Source: DAOPJM01 sp964490325
Lineage (GTDB): Bacteria > Bacillota > Clostridia > Christensenellales > CAG-138
Direction: 5' to 3'
DNA: 64,000 nucleotides
NCBI GenBank assembly: GCA_964490325.1
Contig: CAZBBX010000002.1
Span: forward strand, 62,001-126,000
Made by a program: the position numbers and the translations under genes. Position 1 is the first letter of the stretch; every line of letters begins with the position of its first letter. This document shows positions 14,462 through 22,916 of this stretch, piece after piece. The notes under the pieces were generated by a model. It was not told the DNA's origin and ran no database searches. It saw only the letters and a list, made by a program, of their open reading frames with translations.

Positions 14462-15822
14462 TCCGCCGTCTCCCGTAAAAGCAGCGTTGCGCACTCCACA
14501 TGCGGCGTGTGCGGGAACATATCCACAGGCTGCACCGCCGCAAGGCGGAAGCCCGCATACCGAAGCTTGGCAAGATCCCGCGCCAGTGTTGCGGGATTGC
14601 AGGAAACATAGACAACGCGCTTGACGCCGCTGTCCGCAATGGCCTGCAGCGCCTCGCCTTCGCAGCCCTTGCGCGGCGGATCCAGCAGCATCGCGTCAAA
14701 GCTGTTTCCCTCCGCCACGAGCTTCGGCAGCACCGTCTCCGCATCGCCGCAGAGGAAGTCTACGTTTGTAAGACCGTTGAGCGCGGCATTCTCCTTTGCA
14801 TCGGCAATGGCCTGCGGCACGTTCTCGATCCCTGTGAGCTTTGCGCCGCTGCGCGCCGCCGCAAGGGTCAGCGTGCCGATGCCGCAGTACAGATCGACGA
14901 TGCGCTCCCCCTTCTTGGGTGCAAGCAGCTCAAGCGCCTTCTCGTATAACAGCTCCGTCTGAACGGGGTTGACCTGCAAAAAGGACTGCGGACTGACGCG
15001 AAACTTGAGACCGTTGATGGTCTCCGTCAAGGTCGCCACACCCGACAGCAACGTGAAGCGTTCGCCAAAGATCACATTGGTATCCTTGTCGTTGCAGTTA
15101 TGGTACAGGCTGTCCGTGTCGTGCATCAGCTCGATCAGCTCCGCCTTGTGCGGCAAGGGCCCCGTGGTAACGACCGTCACCATCGACGCTCCGTCGCGTG
15201 TGACCCGCGCCACGACATGCCGCAGGACGCCCCGCTTGTTCTCCTCGTCATAGGGCATGACATGATAGCTTTGCGCCCACTCGGCCACACGTCCAACAAG
15301 CTCGGTGATACGGGCGTCCTGTATGGGGCAATCGTCCAACGGAACGAGCCTGTGACTGCGCGGTGCAAAAAAGCCCCACCGCGCCGTACCCTTGTACAGT
15401 CCAAAGGGAAAGCTGCCCTTGTTGCGATACCGCAGCGGCTCACGCATACCAAGGATGGGCTCGACCTGGACATCCGTAAAGCCGCCGATCCGCTCCAGCG
15501 CGTCCCGAACCATCGTCTCCTTGACGGTCTTCTGCGCGGCATAGCTGAGGTGCATCATCGTGCAGCCGCCGCAAAAAGGATAGGCGGCGCAGGGTGGCTG
15601 TACGCGCTGCGGGCTCTGCGTCAATAGCTCCACAAGCTTGCCAACGGCATAGCTTGCCGTGATCTTGATGATATGCACGCGCACGCGCTCACCGACCAAT
15701 GCGCCGGGAACAAACACGGCATAGCCATCGATGCGGCCTATGCCCTGCCCCTCCCCTGTCAATGCGTCTATGGTCAGCTCTATTTCGTCGTTCTTTGCGA
15801 TCGGTATCTTTCGTTCGATCAT
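14458..15822 (-). CDS. rlmD: 23S rRNA (uracil-5-)-methyltransferase, RlmCD/RumA family
   Basis: The 454-residue enzyme methylates C5 of uridine in 23S rRNA using SAM. An N-terminal TRAM domain (about 1-65) is followed by a four-Cys iron-sulfur site (C78, C84, C87, C165) and a Rossmann methyltransferase domain with DLYCGIGTLTL, LLDPPRKG and the catalytic VSCNPATLARD. Tyrosine or uracil-54 tRNA methyltransferases of the TrmA type lack the iron-sulfur site, so RlmCD is the better call. The start overlaps the dnaE stop as ATGA. Confidence 0.93.
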   Translation of the reverse strand: MIERKIPIAKNDEIELTIDALTGEGQGIGRIDGYAVFVPGALVGERVRVHIIKITASYAVGKLVELLTQSPQRVQPPCAAYPFCGGCTMMHLSYAAQKTVKETMVRDALERIGGFTDVQVEPILGMREPLRYRNKGSFPFGLYKGTARWGFFAPRSHRLVPLDDCPIQDARITELVGRVAEWAQSYHVMPYDEENKRGVLRHVVARVTRDGASMVTVVTTGPLPHKAELIELMHDTDSLYHNCNDKDTNVIFGERFTLLSGVATLTETINGLKFRVSPQSFLQVNPVQTELLYEKALELLAPKKGERIVDLYCGIGTLTLAAARSGAKLTGIENVPQAIADAKENAALNGLTNVDFLCGDAETVLPKLVAEGNSFDAMLLDPPRKGCEGEALQAIADSGVKRVVYVSCNPATLARDLAKLRYAGFRLAAVQPVDMFPHTPHVECATLLLRETAE

Positions 15823-18800
15823 TTCAGTATCACATTTTCCTTTCCAAATTCCGCTTCCAATTTTGCAAGCAGCTCCGCGCTTGGCTCAACGCTCCAATTG
15901 GCGGGAGCCGCCTTGGCGATCTTTACTGCACTGTCATACAGCACCAAACGCGTGGAACCGCTGTGTCCTTTGATAAGGCGCAGGATAGTTGCCATCACTG
16001 CTTCGCTCTGCGTGGGCGTCCTCAGATACAGCTTTTGCGCCGCTGCCTGCAGCTCCGAGAGTTTATCGATGAGCAGCGAATTGCTGCGATCCTCGCGTAT
16101 GTTTAGCTTTCCCGCCGCCAGAACGGCGCCGTCGTTGTGGAACAGGTGGGAATTTTCCTGCAGGGTACGCGGGAACAGCACGATCTCCACGCGCCCCGAC
16201 ACGCCCTCCAGCACGCCATAGCCGACCAGTCCGCTGCCGTTCTTGGACGGACGCTGCTTGCACTCGCCAAGCAGGCCTCCCACGCGCACATACGCACCGT
16301 CCTCGATGCCGTGCAGACCGTCCGCCTCCGCAAGGTCGCTGACCCGATAATCCAACTTGTCCAGCACCGCACCATAGGCGTCCAAGGGATGTCCGCTCAG
16401 ATACAGCCCCGTCGCGTCATGCTCCTTTTGCAGCTTGTAGCGTTCGTCCAAGTCGGGCACGTTCGGCAAGGGAATACTGAGCTTGCTTGCAGGCACATTT
16501 TCAGTGCCCATAAACGCGTCCAAGAGGGAAAGCTGTCCCGTCTCCTGCACGCGATGCAGCTTTGCCGCCTCGTCCACCGCCTGCTCAAACACCGCCAAGT
16601 ACTTGGAGCGGCCGACGCCAAAGCTGTCAAAGCAGCCTGCGCAGATGAGGTTCTCCAGCATGCGCTTGTTCAGCCCCTTGCCGCGCTCCACAAAGTCGAA
16701 GAAGCTGCGAAACGCGCCGTTCTCGTCTCGCTCACGCACGATGTCCTGCATCGCCGCCTCGCCCACGTTTTTTATTGCAGCAAGGCCAAAGCGGATAGCT
16801 CCCGCCTCCACGGAAAACTTGGGACGGCTGCGGTTCACATCGGGCGGCAGGATCCGTATACCCTGATGTCTTGCGGCATAGACGTACTTGGAAACGCTGT
16901 CCGTATCGCTCATGTAGCCGTTGATGGTCGCCGTAAGAAACTCAACGGGATAGTAGCGCTTCAGGTAGGCGGTCCGATACGCAACGACGGCATAGCCCGC
17001 CGCGTGGGACTTGTTGAAGGCATAGCTGGCAAAGTCCATCATCTCGTCAAAGATGTGGTTGGCAACCGCTTCGGGGACGCCGCGCTTTACGGCTCCCTCC
17101 ACACCCTCGGTGCCGTGTATGAAAAATTCGCGTTCCCGTGCCATGACGTCCTGCTTTTTCTTGCTCATGGCGCGGCGCACAAGGTCGCTGCGCCCCAACG
17201 AGTAACCCGCCAAACTGCGCACGATCTCCATGACCTGCTCCTGATAGACCATACAGCCGTAGGTCGGCTTTAGGATCGGCTCCAGCAGGGGATGCTCGTA
17301 ATGGATGCTGGACGGTTCGTGCTTGCCCTTGACGTAGCGCGGGATCTGATCCATCGGGCCCGGCCGATACAAGGAGATGCCTGCGATCAGATCCTCAAAG
17401 CAGTCAGGTCTGAGGGAACGCAAGAAGGCGCGCATCCCACCCGATTCAAGCTGGAACACGCCATCCGTATCCGCGTTTGCGATCATTTCGTAAACGAGAG
17501 GATCGCTGTAATCGTTCTTGGAAAAATCGGGAAGCTCATTGCCCTGCTCCCGCGCAAAATCCAGTGCATCGCGGATGATGGTGAGTGTGCGCAGTCCTAA
17601 AAAGTCCATCTTGAGCAGTCCAAGCTCCTCCAAGGTGGTCATGGGGAACTGTGTGGTCAGCGCACCATCGTTGCTCTGCAGCGGGACGACCGTGTCCAGC
17701 GGGACGCCGGAGATCACCACGCCTGCCGCATGGGTGGAGCTGTGCCGCGGCAGCCCTTCCAACTTCATGGACAGATCCAAGATCCGCTTGATCGTCTCGT
17801 CGGATCCATACAGCTCTTTGAGTTCGGGCGAAAGCTCCAAGGCGTCGTGCAGGGTCATCTTAAGCATGGAGGGAACGAGCTTTGCAAGCCTGTCCACATC
17901 CGCATAGGGAACGCGCAGCACGCGTCCCACATCGCGTATCACCGCTCTTGCCGCCATGGTGCCAAAGGTGATGATCTGCGCGACATGCCCATCGCCGTAC
18001 TTGCGGCCAACGTAATCGATGACCTCCTGCCTGCGCTCATAGCAAAAGTCCACGTCAAAATCGGGCATGGACACGCGCTCGGGGTTTAGAAAACGCTCAA
18101 AGATGAGGCTGTAGCGGAGCGGATCCACGTCCGTTATGTCCATGCAATAGGCCGCAAGGCTGCCTGCACCGCTGCCGCGTCCGGGGCCGACCATGATGTT
18201 TTGCGACTTGGCAAAATGGATGAAGTCCCACACGATAAGGTAGTAGTCCACAAAGCCCATTCGCTCGACCACGGACAATTCGTACTGCAGCCTGTCCCAC
18301 GCCGCCTTGTCCGCATCCGGGAGCTTCTTTGCCATGCCCTGCCTGCACAGCTCATGCAGGAACTCTACGTTGTCCTTGCCGTCTGGCGCGGTATACTTGG
18401 GCAGTCGCCGTACGCCAAATTGGATGTCCACGCTGCATTTATCTGCAACTTCATTCGTGTTGTCCAATGCATCAAGATCGGTGGGCAAGGCCTGCTCCAT
18501 CTCCTCGCGGGACTTGAGGAAGAACTCCTGCGCACCCATGCGCATACGGTCGTCCTCGTCCACATAGCGCTGCGTTTGGATGCATAAAAGAATGTCCTGC
18601 GCCTCGGCGTCCTCACGGGCAACATAATGGATGTCGTTCGTGCCGACCGTCTTGATGTTCAGATCCCGCGCCAGCTTGCGCAGCTTGGGCAGCACCTCTA
18701 ACTGCTCGCGTATGCCGTGGTTTTGCAGCTCGATGTAAAAATCATCGCCAAAGACGCCCTTTAGGCGTTCCGCCAAGGCATAGGCGTCGGCGTCACGCTG

Positions 18801-19247
18801 CTGCAAAAAGCGCTGGGGTATGTCCCCCGCTAAGCAGGCGGACAGGCAGATAAGCCCCTCGCTGTGCTTCTCCAGCAGGTCGTAATCGATGCGCGGCTTA
18901 TAGTAATACCCGTGAATGAAGGCTTCGGAGCTGAGGAGCATCAGATTTTGATAGCCTGTATCGTTCTTGGCCAAGAGGATCAGATGCGCATATTCACGAT
19001 CCTCGCGCCCCTCCTTGAGCATGTAGCCGCGAGGCGCGACATAGGCCTCCATCCCTAAAATGGGCTTGATCCCCTCAGCCTTACAGGCGCGATAGAAGTC
19101 CACAACGCCGTACATCACGCCGTGATCGGTGATGGCAAGCGCCGTCTGCCCCAGCGCCTTTGCACGCTTGACCAGATCCGTTATGCGTGCCGCGCCGTCC
19201 AGCAGGCTATACTGCGTATGCACATGCAGATGTACGAAGGGCTTCAT
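15819..19247 (-). CDS. dnaE: DNA polymerase III alpha subunit DnaE
   Basis: The 1,142-residue polymerase starts with a PHP domain (HLHVHTQYSLLDGA, 6-19). The palm carries PDFDVDF (about 394-400) with the catalytic aspartates, after GPGRGSGAGSLAAY. Later parts include SHAAGYAVVAY, the helix-hairpin-helix region (LNKRMLENLICAGCFD) and an OB-fold near residue 980. It is the DnaE rather than PolC type, since there is no inserted exonuclease. AAAAGGAGC upstream supports the ATG. It leads a chain of overlapping genes reaching the TetR gene. Confidence 0.98.
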   Translation of the reverse strand: MKPFVHLHVHTQYSLLDGAARITDLVKRAKALGQTALAITDHGVMYGVVDFYRACKAEGIKPILGMEAYVAPRGYMLKEGREDREYAHLILLAKNDTGYQNLMLLSSEAFIHGYYYKPRIDYDLLEKHSEGLICLSACLAGDIPQRFLQQRDADAYALAERLKGVFGDDFYIELQNHGIREQLEVLPKLRKLARDLNIKTVGTNDIHYVAREDAEAQDILLCIQTQRYVDEDDRMRMGAQEFFLKSREEMEQALPTDLDALDNTNEVADKCSVDIQFGVRRLPKYTAPDGKDNVEFLHELCRQGMAKKLPDADKAAWDRLQYELSVVERMGFVDYYLIVWDFIHFAKSQNIMVGPGRGSGAGSLAAYCMDITDVDPLRYSLIFERFLNPERVSMPDFDVDFCYERRQEVIDYVGRKYGDGHVAQIITFGTMAARAVIRDVGRVLRVPYADVDRLAKLVPSMLKMTLHDALELSPELKELYGSDETIKRILDLSMKLEGLPRHSSTHAAGVVISGVPLDTVVPLQSNDGALTTQFPMTTLEELGLLKMDFLGLRTLTIIRDALDFAREQGNELPDFSKNDYSDPLVYEMIANADTDGVFQLESGGMRAFLRSLRPDCFEDLIAGISLYRPGPMDQIPRYVKGKHEPSSIHYEHPLLEPILKPTYGCMVYQEQVMEIVRSLAGYSLGRSDLVRRAMSKKKQDVMAREREFFIHGTEGVEGAVKRGVPEAVANHIFDEMMDFASYAFNKSHAAGYAVVAYRTAYLKRYYPVEFLTATINGYMSDTDSVSKYVYAARHQGIRILPPDVNRSRPKFSVEAGAIRFGLAAIKNVGEAAMQDIVRERDENGAFRSFFDFVERGKGLNKRMLENLICAGCFDSFGVGRSKYLAVFEQAVDEAAKLHRVQETGQLSLLDAFMGTENVPASKLSIPLPNVPDLDERYKLQKEHDATGLYLSGHPLDAYGAVLDKLDYRVSDLAEADGLHGIEDGAYVRVGGLLGECKQRPSKNGSGLVGYGVLEGVSGRVEIVLFPRTLQENSHLFHNDGAVLAAGKLNIREDRSNSLLIDKLSELQAAAQKLYLRTPTQSEAVMATILRLIKGHSGSTRLVLYDSAVKIAKAAPANWSVEPSAELLAKLEAEFGKENVILK

Positions 19248-19277
19248 TCCGCTTGCTCCTTTTCCGCCATTTTATTT

Positions 19278-19306
19278 AGTATATCAGCTTTTTTATGGAA
19301 AAGCAA
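19278..19306 (-). promoter_or_regulatory. promoter of the dnaE operon
   Basis: On the minus strand TTGCTT (19301-19306), a 17-base spacer and TATACT (19278-19283) lie about 31 bases upstream of the dnaE start. Confidence 0.65.
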
Positions 19307-19340
19307 CGCCGACAAAGGGCGCAATGCCGCCCTCCTTGAA

Positions 19341-19376
19341 GAAGAAACAGCGCGACAAGCCAAGCCTGTCGCGCTG
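19341..19376 (-). terminator. intrinsic terminator after the 57-residue peptide gene
   Basis: On the minus strand a perfect 10-base stem (cagcgcgaca/tgtcgcgctg, 19376-19367 with 19357-19348) is followed by TTTCTTCTT. It ends the transcript of the secreted protein and the small peptide before the dnaE promoter. Confidence 0.86.
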
Positions 19377-19396
19377 CAGAAGCCCGTAAACTGTGC

Positions 19397-19570
19397 TTAC
19401 GGATTGGTGGGATCAAAAGCATCCCACAGAGAATCGCCGGTATCTACACCGCTTTCGCTCGTGTCGATGGTGCCGTTGGAATCGATCCAGCCATTTGCGG
19501 CCGAGGTGGTGATCACATCATTGACGCCAAACGAAACGGTTTGGATCTTGGGAGTGGTATACTGCTTCAT
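19397..19570 (-). CDS. 57-residue peptide of the MKxYxxPxI...DVITTS type
   Basis: A short frame with a strong ribosome site (AAGGAGG, 19585-19579, 8 bases before ATG 19570) starts 18 bases after the stop of the large secreted protein and ends just before a strong terminator. The peptide begins MKQYTTPKIQTVSFGVNDVI and continues TTSAANGWIDSNG, with a Ser/Asp/Thr-rich acidic second half and no Cys or membrane helix. Similar short peptides with a KxYxxPxI start and DVITTS core occur beside surface-protein genes in gut clostridia, from general familiarity; their function is not known. Position and signals strongly support real translation. Confidence 0.72.
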   Translation of the reverse strand: MKQYTTPKIQTVSFGVNDVITTSAANGWIDSNGTIDTSESGVDTGDSLWDAFDPTNP

Positions 19571-19588
19571 GTTCTTGTCCTCCTTCCG

Positions 19589-22552
19589 TTACGCACCATA
19601 AGGTACGGAGTAGCCTGTGCAGCCGTCCTCCTGCGGAGACGCGAGGAAGCCGTAGATGTTCCATACGCTGTTCGTCAGGATCGTGCCGTCCACGGTCGTT
19701 TCGCCGCAGGTCACACGGGATGCAAACAGCATGCTGAGCTGATAGCGGTAGCTTGCACCTGCCAGGGAATTGCAGGCCTTGTCAAAGCCGCTCATCGCAA
19801 CGCAGAACTCGATGCTGCCCGCCTCGTTGTCGAAGGTGTGGAGCGTCATGCCTGCATCCGTCAGAAGGCCGTACAGCGTCTCGGCGTCCGTCGCCGCAGC
19901 CATGTCCGCCGTCCAAACAGCTTCGCCGCAGCTGACATAGTTCAGGCCGCTTGCCGTGTAGTACTCTGCGGGGGCAATACCGATCTCCAGCTTGAGGGTC
20001 TCGCCCACCGTCATGGCCGCCTGCAGCACTGCCGCATCGACCTTGGCGCCATAGCGCATGGCGGTAAGGCTGTTGGCGCGGATCTGTGCGCCCAACGTGT
20101 TGGTCAGGCCTGCGAACAGGGAGGGAGCAGCGGTGTATTGGGTGGGACGATAGGGAGCGCGGTACAGGGTCAGGGAAATCTTGTAATTTGCATCCGTCTT
20201 GTAATACCGCCAGGTCGACGTTCCAGATAAGGTGTTGATGTACACGGCCAGATTACGCCCTGAACCGTCACTAAAGTGCATCAGCAGGCCGTAGGTCGCA
20301 TTGTCCGAGAAGCTCCAGTAGGCGCCTGCCGTGGCCGCGGCAACGACCTTGATGCCGGTAGTAGAATCGAACGCCTCAAGGTAGTAGGTGTTCTCGCCAT
20401 CCACATAGTAGACCAGATACTGTCCTGCAGTGGCGGTCTCCCTGATCTGCCAAGTCGCGTACGTCCCATCGGGCACACCATCGGTCAGCGTCAGCGCGGT
20501 CGCGGTGGGCGTGGTCTTTACGCCTTCCTGCGTCAGGTAGTAGGGACCGCCATAGGTCGTGTCGCTGTGGTTGCCCGCAATGACATACTCGCCGCTTGCA
20601 ACGTTCGCAGCCGCAGTGACAGCCGTCCAAGCGGTCGCCCCAGAGGCTTGCTTGCTGTAGATGGCAACGAAGCTCAAGGTGGCTGCATCGGTCACGCTTG
20701 TGGTGTAGCTGTCCGTGTAGAGCACGGGAGCCGTTGTTTGATCGTTCGAGAAGCTCGCGTCCTCCAGCATGTAGCCCACGAAGGTGTAAAGCCCTACGCT
20801 GCTGCAGGCGGGCAGAGTGATGGTCTCGCCCTCGTCCACCGTGCCGTTGGTGCTTGTGCCGCGGTCGGTGATCGTGTAGCTCAGCGTGCGCTCATAGCGA
20901 TAGGTCGCTTCGATCGCGGTATCCTTTTGGATGGTGAAGGTCGTGCCGCTTGCAACAGCAGTGCCGTTGACCGTAATGGCATCCAGAACGTAGTTCTCGG
21001 CGGTGGCGGCAGCCGTTATGATGACCTGCGCGTGACGGTCGATCGTGTCGCCGTCCGCAAACAGTTCGGTGTCATCCGCGGCATTTGCAACGGTCAAGGT
21101 GCCCAAGGTATTGTTGTAGTCGATGGACAGCGTGTACTGTGCCGCGACATATTCGTAGTTCTTGTTGGCGCCGACGCGCAGCTGCAGGCCGCCATTGTAG
21201 AGGGACAGAACGCCGTACAGATTGACATAGTCTCCCGCAACAGCGTCCGTATTCTCGGAAAGCGTCCCGTTATAGGCGGGCACTTTGTAGGCAGCAAAGG
21301 TGGCTGCAGCGGCGTCCGTCATGGTGATGTTACTCGTTCCGTAGGTGGGCAGGGTCACATTTTGGATGCAGATGTACTCTGCCAAGAGCTCGTTGGTATC
21401 GCCGTTGGCAGTCGTGACCGCAGCATAGTTTGCAAAGGCCTGCACGGCAGGCGCCGTTTCGCCCGAGGGCGCCGTCAGAGCCGTCACATTGATGACATTG
21501 GCAAGCTGAGGAACACCGCTGTATGCGCCGACCGTACCCGCGACGGCTACATAATCGCCGATCGCCCAATCCGTCATGGCATTGTAGATCACATAGCCGT
21601 TGATGGAGCCGTCGGTGCCGCTGTAGTCCTCGATGATGGTGGTGTCGATGGAATTATTGCTGCCATACTTATAGGTGACATAGCCCTTGACGGAAATGAC
21701 ATCACCCGTCGCCGCCGCCTCTGCCTCTGTTATCGTCTTGATGGCGGAATAGTCGCTGCCCAAGGCGCGCACGAAGCTCTCGATGGCGGTCTGCAGGGCA
21801 GCTGCCGCCGTATTGGCGTCCTCCGTGGTGGCTGCTTCGCTGCTGCCGCCGGACTGGTAGGTCTTCGCAAGGGTAAGCGCGGCATTAAGTGCGTCCATCT
21901 GCTCGGTAGTCGCCCAATAGTTAAGATAGGAAACATCCGTGCCGTCCGCAGACTCCGTGGTGCCGTCGAGCAGCGCCTGCGCCGCGTTGACCTTGGTGTT
22001 CAATGCGGAGAAGTCCACACCGTCAGTGGCAGGGGTGTACTTGAACAGGCGAAGCACTTTTGCACCACTTAACACATAGGGACGGTAATCCGTTTGATAC
22101 AGGGAGATACCGCGGCCTCCGGCAGAAGCATGGTTTGACTTGAAGAAGAAACCGTGTGCAGCCGAATAACTGGCGGTGTAGCTTGTTGTCGCCGCTGCAT
22201 TCAGAGCAAAACCGCTGGTCGTATTCTCCGTTATCTCGGCATACTTGCCGGCAGACTCGTTATACAGCGTCCAAGCGTCCGTTGTGCCTCCAAGCATCCA
22301 AACGATGGAGGCGGCGGGGTCTACGATGGTACCCGTTTCGCTGAACGTGACGGCAGTAGCTCCCAATCGGGTGGTGCCGCTTGCCGTCATCGCGCCTGTA
22401 TAGGTGCCGTTCACGGCGTCATTCACGCCGTACAGTACATAGTACGAACCGGCTTCGAGATCGTCAAGGGTTGTGACCTCGCTGAAGGTACCTGTTCCGT
22501 CGTAGGTCGCCGACGTCGTGATCGCAAAGATCGGCAGCAGCGTCAGTACCAA
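19589..22552 (-). CDS. large secreted multidomain protein with OB-fold-like and lectin-like repeats; start codon unclear
   Basis: The frame encodes 987 residues from the first usable start, TTG 22552. The true N-terminus is probably 13 codons further up: in frame from 22588 the sequence reads SERIIAIFLSLALVLTLLPI, a textbook signal peptide, with AGGAGG at 22603-22598, but the codon at the right spacing (22591-22589) is AAG, not ATG. The mature part has an N-terminal beta-rich domain (about 20-150), a helical spacer, two OB-fold-like modules (about 270-480, with GDVISVKGYVTYKYG and GDYVNLYGVLSLYNGG), beta-sandwich repeats, a second copy of the first domain (about 640-780) and a C-terminal domain. 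No sorting motif or membrane anchor is present. It is poor in Cys and Lys and rich in Ala/Thr/Tyr. Function unknown. Confidence 0.72.
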   Translation of the reverse strand: MVLTLLPIFAITTSATYDGTGTFSEVTTLDDLEAGSYYVLYGVNDAVNGTYTGAMTASGTTRLGATAVTFSETGTIVDPAASIVWMLGGTTDAWTLYNESAGKYAEITENTTSGFALNAAATTSYTASYSAAHGFFFKSNHASAGGRGISLYQTDYRPYVLSGAKVLRLFKYTPATDGVDFSALNTKVNAAQALLDGTTESADGTDVSYLNYWATTEQMDALNAALTLAKTYQSGGSSEAATTEDANTAAAALQTAIESFVRALGSDYSAIKTITEAEAAATGDVISVKGYVTYKYGSNNSIDTTIIEDYSGTDGSINGYVIYNAMTDWAIGDYVAVAGTVGAYSGVPQLANVINVTALTAPSGETAPAVQAFANYAAVTTANGDTNELLAEYICIQNVTLPTYGTSNITMTDAAAATFAAYKVPAYNGTLSENTDAVAGDYVNLYGVLSLYNGGLQLRVGANKNYEYVAAQYTLSIDYNNTLGTLTVANAADDTELFADGDTIDRHAQVIITAAATAENYVLDAITVNGTAVASGTTFTIQKDTAIEATYRYERTLSYTITDRGTSTNGTVDEGETITLPACSSVGLYTFVGYMLEDASFSNDQTTAPVLYTDSYTTSVTDAATLSFVAIYSKQASGATAWTAVTAAANVASGEYVIAGNHSDTTYGGPYYLTQEGVKTTPTATALTLTDGVPDGTYATWQIRETATAGQYLVYYVDGENTYYLEAFDSTTGIKVVAAATAGAYWSFSDNATYGLLMHFSDGSGRNLAVYINTLSGTSTWRYYKTDANYKISLTLYRAPYRPTQYTAAPSLFAGLTNTLGAQIRANSLTAMRYGAKVDAAVLQAAMTVGETLKLEIGIAPAEYYTASGLNYVSCGEAVWTADMAAATDAETLYGLLTDAGMTLHTFDNEAGSIEFCVAMSGFDKACNSLAGASYRYQLSMLFASRVTCGETTVDGTILTNSVWNIYGFLASPQEDGCTGYSVPYGA

Positions 22553-22670
22553 CGCAAGGGACAGGAAAATTGCTATGATCCTTTCACTCTTGTTCTTCCT
22601 CCTACCTAATTCGTTTGCCGCGCCATGCTCGAAAAATACGCATACCGAGACATATTACAGCAAACTACTC

Positions 22671-22699
22671 TATATAAAATATTACCGCTTTTTGAACAA
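22671..22699 (-). promoter_or_regulatory. promoter of the secreted protein and 57-residue peptide
   Basis: TTGTTC (22694-22699), 17-base spacer and TATATA (22671-22676) on the minus strand. A second candidate, TTGCTT (22702-22707), 17 bases and TAATAT (22679-22684), overlaps it. Confidence 0.55.
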
Positions 22700-22853
22700 A
22701 AAAGCAAGGTAAAAATGCTATAAATTCCCATATGTTTCGTCGAATTTTAAATGGAAGGTATTATTTCAGTTCAGCTTCAGTTTCGCCGCTGTTTTTTTGG
22801 ATCACAGCAGGAGCTAAGGGCAACAAAATTTTGCATAGGGACGGGAAATCAGC

Positions 22854-22882
22854 TTTACAAGTGCCGCGCTTACTGCTATGCT
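22854..22882 (+). promoter_or_regulatory. promoter of galM
   Basis: TTTACA (22854-22859), 17-base spacer and TATGCT (22877-22882) lie 34 bases before the galM ATG. Confidence 0.5.
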
Positions 22883-22916
22883 TTAGGAAAATATACAGTA
22901 TTTGAGAGGGAGAGCC

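Larger units (their letters stand above)
22592..22916. promoter_or_regulatory. divergent intergenic region between secreted protein and galM
   Basis: This is the only spacer over 300 bases. It is A+T-rich in the left half and holds a minus-strand promoter (22671-22699, with an overlapping alternative 22679-22707) and a plus-strand promoter (22854-22882). I see no tRNA, riboswitch-like fold or open frame of note in it. Confidence 0.6.

Noticed and set aside
20276..22072. 598-codon plus-strand frame opposite the secreted protein
   Set aside because: Shadow of a G+C-rich gene; composition is erratic and no family pattern is seen.
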